Assembly (NCBI GenBank): GCA_001464935.1
Contig: LNEL01000051.1
Coordinates: 1 to 64,000 of the forward strand
Source of the DNA: Gammaproteobacteria bacterium Ga0077536
Lineage (GTDB): Bacteria > Pseudomonadota > Gammaproteobacteria > Ga0077536
Direction: 5' to 3'
Length of the DNA stretch: 64,000 bases
In this document: piece by piece, positions 34,991-44,356 of the stretch
Layout of the letters: every line of letters starts with the position of its first letter
Position numbering within the stretch: the stretch's first letter is position 1
The notes under the pieces: model-generated
The model's database searches: none
What the model was told of the DNA's origin: nothing
Seen by the model: only the letters and a program-made list of their open reading frames with translations
Made by a program: the position numbers and the translations under genes

Positions 34991-35716
34991 ATGACGACCA
35001 TACCTGCGCTACACGCCGAGCGGCTCAGCGTCGAACGCGACGGCCGACGCGTGCTCGATGATGTCAGCTTCGCGGTCGCGAGCGGTGAAGTCTTCGCCCT
35101 GCTCGGCGGCAACGGCGCCGGCAAGTCGACCACCCTGCTCGCCTTCCTTGGCCTGCTGAGCCCGGCAGGCGGCGAAGCTCGGGTGCTCGGACAGGCCGCG
35201 CACGCCGAGCCGGCAGCAGTCAGATCGCGCGTGGCCTACCTGCCTGAGCAGGCCGCGGTCTACGACCACCTGAGTGCCCGCGAAAACCTCGCGTATTTCA
35301 CCGCGCTCGCGGGGACGCCCGCGACATCGGCCGCGATCGAAGCCGGCCTCGACGCAGTGCGGCTCGTCACCGATGCGCGCGGCCGGCCGGCCCGGTCGTA
35401 TTCGAAAGGCATGCGGCAGAAGGTCGCCATCGCGCTCGCGGTGCTGCGCCGATGCCCGGTGCTGCTGCTCGACGAACCGACGTCCGGGCTCGATCCGCTG
35501 GCGATCGACGAGTTTCACCAGCTCATTGCCACGCTCGCGCGCGACGGGGTGACGACCCTGATGGTCACGCATGACGTGTACGGCGCGTGCAAGGTCGCGC
35601 GTCGCATCGGCCTGTTGCGGCAGGGCCGGCTGGTCGCCAACTTCGATGCGGCGGCGGACGGCGACATCGATCCGGAAACCGTGCATCGCGCATTCGTGCG
35701 GGAAGCATCGGCGTGA
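34991..35716 (+). CDS. ABC transporter ATP-binding protein
   Basis: A 241-residue ABC ATPase. Walker A FALLGGNGAGKSTTLLAFLG, Q-loop YLPEQAAVYDHLSA, signature YSKGMRQKVAIALAVLRRCP and Walker B VLLLDEPTSGLDPLA, then H-loop MVTHDVYGACKVA are all present, so it should be active. It resembles ATPases paired with ABC-2-type permeases. It starts seven bases after the TonB receptor and its stop overlaps the GTG start of the first DUF3526-type permease (GTGA), showing translational coupling in the same operon. Confidence 0.95.
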   Translation: MTTIPALHAERLSVERDGRRVLDDVSFAVASGEVFALLGGNGAGKSTTLLAFLGLLSPAGGEARVLGQAAHAEPAAVRSRVAYLPEQAAVYDHLSARENLAYFTALAGTPATSAAIEAGLDAVRLVTDARGRPARSYSKGMRQKVAIALAVLRRCPVLLLDEPTSGLDPLAIDEFHQLIATLARDGVTTLMVTHDVYGACKVARRIGLLRQGRLVANFDAAADGDIDPETVHRAFVREASA

Positions 35717-37158
35717 ACGCGGTACTGCGGATCGCGGCGGCCGAGCTGCGCTACTGGCGCCGCTCGCGCCTGGTGAGCGTCACCTTCGGCGCGCTGCTGG
35801 GCCTCATGCTCTTGAGCGTGTTGAGCGCCGCCGCACACATCGGCGAAGAGCGCCGCACGCGCGAAGCCGATCAGGCGCGCACGCGCGAACATTTTCTGGC
35901 CCAGCCGGCGCGTCATCCCCACCGGATGGTGCACTACGGGCATTACGTGTATCGCGTGCCGCCGCCGCTGGCCGTGCTCGAACCCGGCGTCGACGCGTTC
36001 ACGGGGCGCTCGATTTTTCTCGAAGGCCATCGCCAGAACTCGGCGACCTTCGCAGCGGTCCAGGAGACTTCGCTGCTGGCGAGATTCGGCGATCTGTCGC
36101 CGGCGTTCCTCGTGCAGGCGGTGGCGCCGCTGGTGCTGATCCTCATGGGCTATGGCAGTGTCGTGCGCGAGCGCGAGACGGGCACGCTGATTCAGCTGTG
36201 GACCCACGGCATCCGCCCGTGGCAACTGCTCGCCGGCAAGGCGGGCGCGCTGCTCGCCGCGGCCCTGCTCGCGCTGGCGCCCGTCGCGGCGGCGGCGCTG
36301 TGGACGCTCGTCGGCCATCGCGACGAGGCGCTGCCGGCCGCGATCTGCCTGCTCGCCGACCTGCTCTATCTCGGTGCCTGGATCTGCGGCGTCCTCGCGG
36401 TCTCGAGCCGCGCGTCGCGCCGCTGGACGGCGCTGTCCGGCCTGCTGGCGGGCTGGCTGCTGGTCGTCGTGATCGTGCCGCGCGTCGCGGCGGATGTCGC
36501 ACAGGCGAGCGTCCCGGTGCCCGGCATGACTGCGGACGGCTTACGCGCGGGGGCTGCGCTGCGGGCGGCGGGCGACGGCCACGATCCACGCAGTCCTGCC
36601 TTCGCGCAGTTCACGCGCGAGGTGCTGGCGCGCTACGGCGTGAGCAGCGTCGAGGCGCTGCCGGTGAATTTCCGCGGCCTCGTCATGATGGAGGGCGAAC
36701 GCAAGAGCGCGGAGATCCAGCAGGGCTTTGCCGCGCGCCGCCTCGCGGGCGAAGCCGCACAGGCGCGCGTCGCACGGCGCTTTACCGCGCTGTCGCCGGC
36801 CCTCGCGCTGCGCTGGGCGTCGATGACGAGCGTGGGCACGGATCTGGCGGCCTATCATCGCTTCCTCGTCGCGGCCGAGGCGCATCGTTACGAGTTCGTG
36901 CAGGCGCTCAATCGCCTGCACGCCGAAGCACTGAACTATGCGGACGATGCCCGACGCAGCGCCGATCGCACCGCCGAGCAGCGCACGCGGATCGACGCCG
37001 GGCACTGGGCCCTGTTGCCCGAATTCGACGCGGCCCCTGCCGCGCCCGCTGCCCGCGCGCAGGCAGCCACGGCACCCGTGCTGGTGCTGGCCGGCTGGCT
37101 GACGGCTGCGCTGCTGCTGTTGCGGCGCGCCGCCCGCGCGCTCGGCAGGGCTGCCTGA
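35713..37158 (+). CDS. DUF3526-type ABC-2 permease subunit (first)
   Basis: A 481-residue membrane protein. Its topology is an N-terminal helix (LVSVTFGALLGLMLLSVL), a ~100-residue exposed stretch, a cluster of five or so helices around residues 135-260 (VAPLVLILMGYGSVVRERETG ... WLLVVVIVP), a second large soluble loop (~275-430) and a final helix. The motif YGSVVRERETGTLIQLW is typical of ABC-2 permeases of the DUF3526 class. The GTG start overlaps the ATPase stop by four bases and is the only sensible one. Large periplasmic loops suggest a substrate- or partner-binding role. The transported substrate is unknown. Confidence 0.82.
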   Translation: MNAVLRIAAAELRYWRRSRLVSVTFGALLGLMLLSVLSAAAHIGEERRTREADQARTREHFLAQPARHPHRMVHYGHYVYRVPPPLAVLEPGVDAFTGRSIFLEGHRQNSATFAAVQETSLLARFGDLSPAFLVQAVAPLVLILMGYGSVVRERETGTLIQLWTHGIRPWQLLAGKAGALLAAALLALAPVAAAALWTLVGHRDEALPAAICLLADLLYLGAWICGVLAVSSRASRRWTALSGLLAGWLLVVVIVPRVAADVAQASVPVPGMTADGLRAGAALRAAGDGHDPRSPAFAQFTREVLARYGVSSVEALPVNFRGLVMMEGERKSAEIQQGFAARRLAGEAAQARVARRFTALSPALALRWASMTSVGTDLAAYHRFLVAAEAHRYEFVQALNRLHAEALNYADDARRSADRTAEQRTRIDAGHWALLPEFDAAPAAPAARAQAATAPVLVLAGWLTAALLLLRRAARALGRAA

Positions 37159-38435
37159 TGCAGGCCCTGCTGCGCGAACTGCGTCTGCTGCTGCGGCAAC
37201 CCGGCACCCTCGCGCTGCTCGGCTTCGTGCTGCTGACCGCCACCACGAGCCTCGGCCTCGGTGCGCGAGAAATGGCCGCCCAGCAGGCCCTGCTGGCACG
37301 CCTGATCGCCGACGATCGCGCGGAACGCGCCGCTGCGCTCGAGCGCGCCGACGATTGGGGTGATGCCGCCTATCACGCGTTCGTCCTGACCTACGCGCCA
37401 CCGCCGACGCTGGCGTTCGTGGCCCTCGGTCAGCGTGACGTGGCGCCGTGGCTGCTGCGCGTGCGCGCGCTCGCGCTCGAAGGCCAGATCTACGAAAGCG
37501 ATCGCGGCAATCCCGAACTCGCGCTGCTCGGCCGCCTCGATTACGCGTTCGTGATCGCCTTCCTTGTGCCGCTGTTCGTCGCCGCGCTGTTGCACGACCT
37601 GGTCGCGCGAGAACGGGATCACGGCCGCCTCGGCCTGTTGCTGGCCACCGCGGCCGCGGCCCGGCGCCTGTGGGTGCCGCGGGTCGCGGCCGCCCTGCTC
37701 ACGCTGTTGCTGTGCCTGCTGGCGCCGTTCGTCGCCGCCGCCGCCCTGCTCGAGGTCCCGCCGGGCGCTGCGGCGGCCGTCATGCTGATCGTCATCGCGC
37801 AGACCGCGGGTTGGGCGGCGCTCGTCCTGTGGTTCGCGTTCCGGCCCTGGGATGCGGCGCGCATCGCATCGGTGATGGCGGTGATCTGGCTGCTGTTGAA
37901 CCTGCTGTTGCCGCTGTTCGCGAAGCTGGCCATCGAGCGCACCGTGACCTCCGTCAGCGGTGCCGAGATCGCGCTGCGTCAGCGCGAAGCCGTCAACGAT
38001 GCCTGGGGTGTACCGAAAGAAGTGACGATGACGCGTTTCTTCCGTCAGCACCCCGAATGGGCGGCGACCACGCCGGTGCAGACGCCGTTTCACTGGAAGT
38101 GGTACTACGCGTTCCAGCATCTCGGCGACGTGGCGGTGGCGGACCTGTCAGCGGCCTATCGGGCGGCCATCCGGCGCCGCGACGAGCTCAGCGCGTGGAC
38201 GGCACTGATCTCGCCCGCCGTCGCCGTGCAACGCGCCCTGACACGACTCGCCGGCACGGATGTCGAAGCCAGCCTGCACTACGACGCGCGCATCCGGGCG
38301 TTTCACACGCGCCTGCGCCAGTTCTGGTATCCGCTGCTGTTCGACGATGTGCCGTTCGCGCGGGAACGTCTGCGCGAGGTACCGGCGTTCGCGGCGAGCG
38401 CGACACCGCCCGCCACGACGCCAGGATCACGCTGA
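37158..38435 (+). CDS. DUF3526-type ABC-2 permease subunit (second)
   Basis: A 425-residue membrane protein related in layout to the preceding permease: an N-terminal helix (TLALLGFVLLTATTSLGLGA), a long soluble stretch, a central block of helices around residues 130-270 beginning YAFVIAFLVPLFVAALLHDL, a second soluble loop and a short C-terminus. ARERDHGRLGLLLATAAAARR corresponds to the ABC-2 motif. Its ATG overlaps the upstream TGA by one base (TGATG), so the two permeases are translationally coupled and probably form a heterodimer with the ATPase. The soluble region ends with WYPLLFDDVPFARERLRE. Confidence 0.82.
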   Translation: MQALLRELRLLLRQPGTLALLGFVLLTATTSLGLGAREMAAQQALLARLIADDRAERAAALERADDWGDAAYHAFVLTYAPPPTLAFVALGQRDVAPWLLRVRALALEGQIYESDRGNPELALLGRLDYAFVIAFLVPLFVAALLHDLVARERDHGRLGLLLATAAAARRLWVPRVAAALLTLLLCLLAPFVAAAALLEVPPGAAAAVMLIVIAQTAGWAALVLWFAFRPWDAARIASVMAVIWLLLNLLLPLFAKLAIERTVTSVSGAEIALRQREAVNDAWGVPKEVTMTRFFRQHPEWAATTPVQTPFHWKWYYAFQHLGDVAVADLSAAYRAAIRRRDELSAWTALISPAVAVQRALTRLAGTDVEASLHYDARIRAFHTRLRQFWYPLLFDDVPFARERLREVPAFAASATPPATTPGSR

Positions 38436-38461
38436 GCCCAATGCTGCACGGGAGACGACCC

Positions 38462-39493
38462 ATGCTCAGAGATGCCCTCCTGACGCTGCTGTTGTGCGCC
38501 AGCGTCGCGCAGGCCCGGGAACCTCTCACGCTCGCCGGGCACCGCGTGGCGGCGGGGACGAGTGCCTCGTTCGTCACGCAGGCAGGTTCGGCGTCGCTGC
38601 CGATCTCGGTGCTGCACGGCGCGCATGCCGGTCCGGTGCTGACCTTGACCGCTGGCATCCACGGCGACGAATTTCCGGCCATCTTCGCGCTGCAACGCCT
38701 GCGCGCGGCCATTGACCCTGGCGAGTTGCACGGCTCACTGGTGCTCGTGCATCTCGCAAATCTCGCCGGCTTTCATGCGCGCCGGATCGCGCTGAGCCCG
38801 GTCGACGAGAAGAATCTCAACCGGGTGTTTCCGGGCCGCGCCGACGGCACGCAGACCGAGCAGATCGCGCACTTCCTGACGACCGAAGTCATCGGCCTCA
38901 GCGATTACCTGATCGACCTGCACTCGGGCAGCGCGAACCAGCGCCTGTGGCCGCACGTCTATGCGCCGGTCATCGACGATCCGGCGCTGGACGCGCGTAC
39001 GCTGGCATTCGCGCGCGCGACGGGCCTGCGCCACATCGTGCTGTATGGCGAGCGCCCGCGCGATCCGGCCAATTCCATCTCCTATCCGAACACGGCGCAG
39101 ACTCGCGGCAAACCCGGGCTCACGCTCGAGGTCGGCCATCTCGGCCAGCGTGACGAGGCGTCGATGGCGCGGATCCTCACCGCCTGCCGGCAGGCGATGC
39201 GCCATCTGCACATGATCCCGGGACCGGCCGCGGCCAGCGAGGGCGTCACGCTATACCGCAAACTGCACGCGGTCGCGAGTCCCGCGACCGGCCTCTTCGA
39301 GCCCGCGACCGATGTCGGCGAAACGGTCGGCAAGGGTGCGCTGCTCGGCCGGGTGACCGATTACTTCGGCGCGCCACTCGCCGAACTGCGCGCGCCCCTG
39401 CGCGGCATCGTGCTGATGCTGAACGACACGCCGCCGATCACCCTCGGCGAGACGCCTGTCACACTCGGCGAGTGGGTGACGACAGCAGACTGA
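38462..39493 (+). CDS. Periplasmic succinylglutamate desuccinylase / aspartoacylase-family (M14-like) hydrolase
   Basis: A 343-residue exported zinc hydrolase of the AstE/aspartoacylase branch of M14. It starts with a signal peptide (MLRDALLTLLLCASVAQA). Zinc-ligand motifs are visible: TAGIHGDEFPAIFAL (HxxE) and YLIDLHSGS (His), plus a substrate Arg/Asn pair in EKNLNRVFPGR. The C-terminal stretch ETVGKGALLGRVTDYFG is a typical beta-barrel-like tail. It should cleave an N-acyl or carboxy-terminal amino-acid bond. GGGAG precedes the ATG at 38462. It follows the permeases by 26 bases, so it probably processes what that system moves. Confidence 0.85.
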   Translation: MLRDALLTLLLCASVAQAREPLTLAGHRVAAGTSASFVTQAGSASLPISVLHGAHAGPVLTLTAGIHGDEFPAIFALQRLRAAIDPGELHGSLVLVHLANLAGFHARRIALSPVDEKNLNRVFPGRADGTQTEQIAHFLTTEVIGLSDYLIDLHSGSANQRLWPHVYAPVIDDPALDARTLAFARATGLRHIVLYGERPRDPANSISYPNTAQTRGKPGLTLEVGHLGQRDEASMARILTACRQAMRHLHMIPGPAAASEGVTLYRKLHAVASPATGLFEPATDVGETVGKGALLGRVTDYFGAPLAELRAPLRGIVLMLNDTPPITLGETPVTLGEWVTTAD

Positions 39494-39614
39494 ACGGCAT
39501 GGCGTGCTGTCCGTCGGCGGCTAAACCGGGTCGCGCTCACGGTCGTAAGCGAATGCACACGGCTGGCCGCCATCAGCGGCTAGAATCGTCCCATTGCCGA
39601 ACGAGCGAGCCCCC

Positions 39615-42257
39615 ATGCTGAACCCGACCCCACAAACCACCCGCCTCGAGGACTATGCGCCGCCCGCGTTCGTGATCGACACGGTGGCGCTCGACATCGA
39701 CCTCCAGCCGGGGCACACGCGCGTACGCGCGACCCTCACGATCGCGCGCAATCCGGCCGTGCCGGGTGCCGGCCCGCTGGTGCTCGACGGCGACGGCCTG
39801 AGCTTGCTGGGTGTCAGGCTCGACGGTGAGCCCCTCGCGGCGGACGCTTTCGACGTCACACCGGACTCACTGACGGTGCATGCGGTGCCCGCGCGCTTCG
39901 TGCTCGAGACGGAAGTCCGGATCGACCCGGAGCAGAACACGCAGCTGATGGGACTCTTCGCGTCCCGGGACGGCTACTTCACGCAGTGCGAAGCGGAAGG
40001 CTTCCGTCGCATCACCTGGTTTCTCGACCGGCCGGACGTGATGTCGCGCTACACGACGACCATCCACGCCGACCGCGCGCGCTTTCCGCTGCTCCTGTCC
40101 AACGGCAATCTCGATGCCAGTGGTGATGAAGCCGGCGATCGTCACTGGGCACGCTGGGTCGATCCGTTTCCGAAACCCTGCTACCTGTTCGCGATGGTCG
40201 CGGCCCGCCTCGATCGGCTCGACAGCGAGTTCACGACCGCGTCCGGTCGCCAGGTCACCCTCAGCCTGTTCGTCGAACCCGGCAAACTCGACCAGGCGGG
40301 CTTCGCCCTCGACTCGCTGAAGGCCGCGATGCGCTGGGACGAGGAAGTCTTCGGCCTGGAACTCGATCTCGACCAGTACATGATCGTCGCCGTCGGCGAC
40401 TTCAACATGGGCGCGATGGAGAACAAGGGGCTCAACATCTTCAACACGAAATACGTGCTCGCCCGCGCCGATACCGCGACGGACATGGATTTCATGATGC
40501 TCGATCGCGTCGTCGCGCACGAATACTTCCACAACTGGACCGGCAACCGCGTCACCTGCCGCGACTGGTTCCAACTCAGCCTGAAGGAAGGGCTCACCGT
40601 CTTCCGCGATCAGCAGTACGGTGGCGACCGCTACTCGCATGCGCTCGGTCGTATCCAGGAGGTGCGCCTGCTGCGTGCCGCGCAGTTCCCGGAAGACGCG
40701 GGCCCGATGGCACACCCGGTGCGGCCGTCGTCGTACATCGAGATCAGCAATTTCTACACGGCGACCGTCTACAACAAGGGCGCCGAAGTCGTGCGCATGA
40801 TCCACACGCTGATTGGCGCCGCCGCCTTTCGCCGCGGCATGGATCTGTACTTCGAGCGACATGACGGCCAGGCCGTGTGCACCGAGGATTTCGTGGCGGC
40901 CATGCAGGACGCCTCCGGCGTCGATCTCACGCAGTTCAAACGCTGGTACGAACAGGCCGGCACGCCCGTCATCGACAGCAGCGGACACTACGATGCCGCG
41001 TCGAGGCAGTACACACTGACGCTGCGCCAGCACTGCGCGCCGACGCCGGGACAGACCGAGAAACGCCCATTCCACATTCCGGTGGCCGTGGGGCTGGTCG
41101 ACGCGCAGGGGCAGGATTTGCCGTTGCGTCTGCAGGACGAGACCGCCGCTGCCGGTACCACACGCGTGCTGTCATTGACGTCCGCGGAAAGCCGCTTCGT
41201 CTTCGTCGACATCGACGCGCCACCCGTGCCGTCGCTGCTGCGCGGATTCTCGGCGCCCGTCGTGCTGCGGCATGCGTACTCCGATGCCGAACTCGCCCAC
41301 CTGATGGCGCACGACAGCGATTCGTTCAACCGCTGGGAGGCCGGGCAGCGCCTCGCGCTCAACGTGCTGATCCAGGGCATCGATGCCCACCGCGCGGGCG
41401 GCGCGGTCGAATTTCCGGACAGTTTCATCGCCGCCTGCGCGCGCCTCCTCGACGACGCGCCACAGGACCCGGCCTTTGCGGCCGAAGCCTTGAGCCTGCC
41501 CGCCGCGGGCTATCTCGCCGAACAGTTCGACGAGGCCGATCCGGACGCGATTTTCGAGGTGCGCACCGCACTCCGGCGGACGCTCGCCGCACGCCTCGAA
41601 GCCGGCTGGCGCGCGGCCTTCGACTCCTCCACGACTCCCGGCCCCTACAGTCCCGACGCGGTGTCGGCCGGACGGCGCGCGCTGCGCAATCTCGCACTCG
41701 GCTTCCTGATGGAACTGGAACAGCCCACGTGGAATGCGCGCTGCCTCGACCTGCTGCTGCAGGCCGACAACATGACCGACGCGATGGCAGCGCTCTCATC
41801 ACTCGCCAACGCCGACTGTCCCGAGCGCTCCTACGCGCTGAACTGGTTCTACGAGCGCTGGCAGCACGAGCCGCTGGTGCTCGACAAGTGGTTCGCCGTG
41901 CAGGCCAGTTCGCGGTTGCCGGGCACGCTCGCCGAAGTGCGCGCGCTGCTCGCACACCCCGCGTTCGACCTGCGCAATCCGAACAAGGTACGCGCGCTGA
42001 TCGGTGCGTTCTGTCAGGGCAACCACGTGCGCTTTCACGCCGCCGATGGCAGCGGCTATGCCTTTGCCGCCGAGCAGATCATGGCGATCGACCCCATCAA
42101 TGCCCAGGTGGCCGCGCGCATGGCCCGCGCGTTCGATCGCTGGCGCAAGTTCGACAGCGGGCGCCAGGCGCACGCGAAGGCTGCGCTCCTGCGCATCAGC
42201 GAGACGGCCGGGCTGTCGAAAGATACGGTCGAGGTGGTGAGCCGCGCGCTGGCCTGA
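39615..42257 (+). CDS. pepN: PepN, alanyl aminopeptidase (M1)
   Basis: An 880-residue M1-family cytosolic aminopeptidase that removes N-terminal residues from peptides. The exopeptidase motif GAMEN starts at residue ~266, the zinc motif VAHEYFHNWTGNRV places ligands at His302, His306 and Glu325 (LKEG), and the catalytic Glu is 303. Length and the alpha-helical C-terminal half match E. coli PepN. The ATG at 39615 (MLNPTPQTTRLEDY) is preferred to one 21 bases upstream. Monocistronic; a palindromic repeat follows. Confidence 0.97.
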   Translation: MLNPTPQTTRLEDYAPPAFVIDTVALDIDLQPGHTRVRATLTIARNPAVPGAGPLVLDGDGLSLLGVRLDGEPLAADAFDVTPDSLTVHAVPARFVLETEVRIDPEQNTQLMGLFASRDGYFTQCEAEGFRRITWFLDRPDVMSRYTTTIHADRARFPLLLSNGNLDASGDEAGDRHWARWVDPFPKPCYLFAMVAARLDRLDSEFTTASGRQVTLSLFVEPGKLDQAGFALDSLKAAMRWDEEVFGLELDLDQYMIVAVGDFNMGAMENKGLNIFNTKYVLARADTATDMDFMMLDRVVAHEYFHNWTGNRVTCRDWFQLSLKEGLTVFRDQQYGGDRYSHALGRIQEVRLLRAAQFPEDAGPMAHPVRPSSYIEISNFYTATVYNKGAEVVRMIHTLIGAAAFRRGMDLYFERHDGQAVCTEDFVAAMQDASGVDLTQFKRWYEQAGTPVIDSSGHYDAASRQYTLTLRQHCAPTPGQTEKRPFHIPVAVGLVDAQGQDLPLRLQDETAAAGTTRVLSLTSAESRFVFVDIDAPPVPSLLRGFSAPVVLRHAYSDAELAHLMAHDSDSFNRWEAGQRLALNVLIQGIDAHRAGGAVEFPDSFIAACARLLDDAPQDPAFAAEALSLPAAGYLAEQFDEADPDAIFEVRTALRRTLAARLEAGWRAAFDSSTTPGPYSPDAVSAGRRALRNLALGFLMELEQPTWNARCLDLLLQADNMTDAMAALSSLANADCPERSYALNWFYERWQHEPLVLDKWFAVQASSRLPGTLAEVRALLAHPAFDLRNPNKVRALIGAFCQGNHVRFHAADGSGYAFAAEQIMAIDPINAQVAARMARAFDRWRKFDSGRQAHAKAALLRISETAGLSKDTVEVVSRALA

Positions 42258-42697
42258 CGCTGCGCCTCACCATACGTGTGGCGTCACTTGACGCGTTGGT
42301 AAGGAGCGGTGGACGTGCATGCGGCTGGCACGAAGTCGCCCGGGAGTCTCGCGCAGCGCGGAACCCGGGATCGGCCTGTCAGCCCCCGCAGATCCCGGGT
42401 TCCACTTCGTTGCACCCGGGCTACTTCGAGGTTTCATGCGGCCTGGTGAGGCAGCGGCCTCATGTCCGTTGGACTGATACAGGGAGCCCGACGCGTGCAC
42501 CCTCACAGCGCTACCGGCATGTGCTCGAGCACGCCGCCGATCGGGATCGATGCACCGGAGTCCAATGAGAGGCGCGTGTTGGGCTACCTGCGTCAGCCCA
42601 ACCTAGCGAAGGAGCAGAGGCTTTCGACCGGGTCTGGCGAGCAGGGATTGGATCTCAGCGGCCCCGGACGATCGATCGCCCGGGGCCTTGAGGCCTC
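42258..42697. other. Intergenic region containing a palindromic repeat
   Basis: About 440 bases between convergent pepN and the outer-membrane barrel gene. The left half holds the large inverted repeat listed separately. The remainder shows no domain-bearing frame; a short open frame at 42462-42710 looks like a shadow. Confidence 0.4.
42329..42429. repeat. Large imperfect palindromic repeat (MITE/REP-like)
   Basis: Perfect 13-base inner arms GGAACCCGGGATC (42360-42372) and GATCCCGGGTTCC (42391-42403) flank an 18-base loop. Outer arms pair imperfectly: GAAGTCGCCCGGG on the left against CCCGGGCTACTTC on the right. The overall ~100-bp palindrome reads on the minus strand as GTAGCCCGGGTGCAACGAAG then the inner core. 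Such CCCGGG-bearing palindromes recur as intergenic repeats in many proteobacteria, which suggests a small mobile-type element. No second copy was noticed in this window. Confidence 0.65.
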
Positions 42698-43360
42698 TCA
42701 GAAGCGGTAGCGAATGCCACCGCCGACGTTGTGGGCGTCGTAGCCGACGTCGCGCGTCACACCGCCGGCGGCGGGAAACAGCGTGACCTCAGGGTCCGTC
42801 ATGCCGAGATAACGGTACTCGCCGAATACCGACCAGCGCTGATCGAGCTTGTATTCGGCACCGGCGATGCCCTGCCACGCGAACGTGGTGTCGTCGTCGT
42901 CGAACACATTGATGCCCGCAGCGCTGAACTGGTTGGTGTTGACGAAACCCACCCCGAGACCGCCGCCCGCATAGAAACTCAGCGGACTCTGCCGGTTGAA
43001 ATCGATCAGCAGATTCGACATCACGGTGTGTACGTTCACGTCACCGGTGCTCGGCAGCAGACGCGCACCGCCGATACGGTGTGTTTCGACGTCGTTCTCG
43101 CGATACGCGTACTCCACTTCGACACGCGCGCCGACCTGCTCGGACGGGGTGAGGTAGCGCATCAGGGCCGTTTCGAGGCCGGCGGCGACGCCGATGTTGA
43201 AGCCGTCGTCCATGTCACTCTGCACGGGACCGAGGCCAGTCTGGAAATCGAGATCATCAAGGGCGGTGTAACCACCGAAACCGCGCAGATAGGCATTCTC
43301 TGCATGAACCGGGGCGGTGACGATGGCGGCAAGTGAGGCCGCGATGATGCTGTTCTTCAT
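42698..43360 (-). CDS. Outer-membrane beta-barrel protein (opacity/OmpA-like porin fold)
   Basis: A 220-residue protein: signal peptide MKNSIIAASLAAIVTAPVHA, then alternating amphipathic strands typical of an eight-stranded barrel (NAYLRGFGGYTALDDLDF, FYAGGGLGVGFV, GIAGAEYKLDQRWSVFGEYR) and a C-terminal phenylalanine (GGIRYRF), the outer-membrane insertion signal. It belongs to the broad outer-membrane beta-barrel family with no assigned function. AGGAGAATTC precedes the ATG at 43360. It may be a small surface porin or adhesin-like protein. Confidence 0.88.
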   Translation of the reverse strand: MKNSIIAASLAAIVTAPVHAENAYLRGFGGYTALDDLDFQTGLGPVQSDMDDGFNIGVAAGLETALMRYLTPSEQVGARVEVEYAYRENDVETHRIGGARLLPSTGDVNVHTVMSNLLIDFNRQSPLSFYAGGGLGVGFVNTNQFSAAGINVFDDDDTTFAWQGIAGAEYKLDQRWSVFGEYRYLGMTDPEVTLFPAAGGVTRDVGYDAHNVGGGIRYRF

Positions 43361-43771
43361 TCTTGAATTCTCCTTGATTGAGATGATCCGGCGCCATTGA
43401 CGACGCCGCTGCGCGTTCACACGTCATGCGACATCTGCCACATGACCAACTTCCTAAGCGACGCGCGTTCAGTGAGAGCTCGTTGTCGTACGCGAGTTCC
43501 GCAAGTTCGCGGCGCGAAAACCTGTGCAATGCATCGAATGATTCGATGGGCTCGCGTGCATCAGTTCTTGACACGACCACTGACGGGAAAGGCGCCTACA
43601 CGCAGTTTTGATCAGCCCGAAGTCGCCTGCCCGCAGACTCGCGCATGCGTCTCGAAGCCCCTGGCATCGTGATGATCGCCGATGCGACGCGCAGGTCTGA
43701 GCCCGCGCCGCGCTGCAGCCTCCACAACGCCGGCCGCTATAGCGGCATCTGCCCTGCGAAGAAAGCCCTCG
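43361..43771. other. Divergent intergenic region
   Basis: About 410 bases between the outer-membrane barrel gene and the thioredoxin-like protein gene. It contains only shadow frames. It is expected to hold promoters for both genes; none were placed with confidence. Confidence 0.35.
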
Positions 43772-44344
43772 ATGCATCTGCTGATCGGCGTTGCCCTGTG
43801 CGGACTCGCTTACGTGATGTTCGGTGGACACCCGTCCTCGTTCGAGCATCCGGTGCCGCTGCCGGTGGAGCGCAGCGGAACGGGTGTGAAGAAATTCGAA
43901 TTCGAGCGTCTGCTCGACGACCGGACCAGGTTCGAGGATCTTGCCGCCAGGGGTTATTACACCGTCATCGAGGGCTACACCGACAGTTGCAGCGCCTGTC
44001 GCGCGCTGGAGCGGGAACTGCCCGGGCTGATGGCAGCGCGTTCAGACGTCGTGCTGCGGCGGGTGCGCTTCAGTGAACGAGGCGGCAAGCAGTTCAAGGG
44101 CGCCAGCGAAGCGGCCATCCGGGCCGAATTCGCCGCCTACGCCGCGCAGCTCCAGCAGTACCGTTCGTTCAACGTCGACGCCAGCGGCGACGAGATCGGC
44201 ATCGGCACCTGCGGCACCCCGCACGTCGAAGTCTACGGGCCGGACGGCGTGCTGCTGGCGAGCGACAGTTGCGACGACAGCGCGGTGCGCAAGACCGGTC
44301 TCGGCTTTCTGCGCGACTGGATTGCCGCCGAGCGCGCGCTGTAG
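43772..44344 (+). CDS. Thioredoxin-like membrane-anchored protein
   Basis: A 190-residue protein with an N-terminal membrane segment (MHLLIGVALCGLAYVMFGG) and an exposed thioredoxin-like domain. The redox motif is IEGYTDSCSACRALEREL, CxxC at Cys73 and Cys76. The cis-proline region is CGTPHVEVYGPDGVLL, and two further cysteines occur (TCGTPH and DSCDD). It is probably a periplasm-facing thiol-disulfide protein. The ATG at 43772 is chosen because the 30 upstream in-frame residues are Arg/Ala-rich and unlike a signal. The ribosome site is weak. It converges on the monooxygenase gene with only 12 bases between. Confidence 0.7.
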   Translation: MHLLIGVALCGLAYVMFGGHPSSFEHPVPLPVERSGTGVKKFEFERLLDDRTRFEDLAARGYYTVIEGYTDSCSACRALERELPGLMAARSDVVLRRVRFSERGGKQFKGASEAAIRAEFAAYAAQLQQYRSFNVDASGDEIGIGTCGTPHVEVYGPDGVLLASDSCDDSAVRKTGLGFLRDWIAAERAL

Positions 44345-44356
44345 TTTGCGCGCCGC

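Noticed and set aside
35571-38435. 954-codon frame that fuses out-of-frame ABC permease sequence to the second permease
   Set aside because: The first two thirds are Arg/Ala-rich shadow; the real second permease begins at the coupled ATG at 37158.
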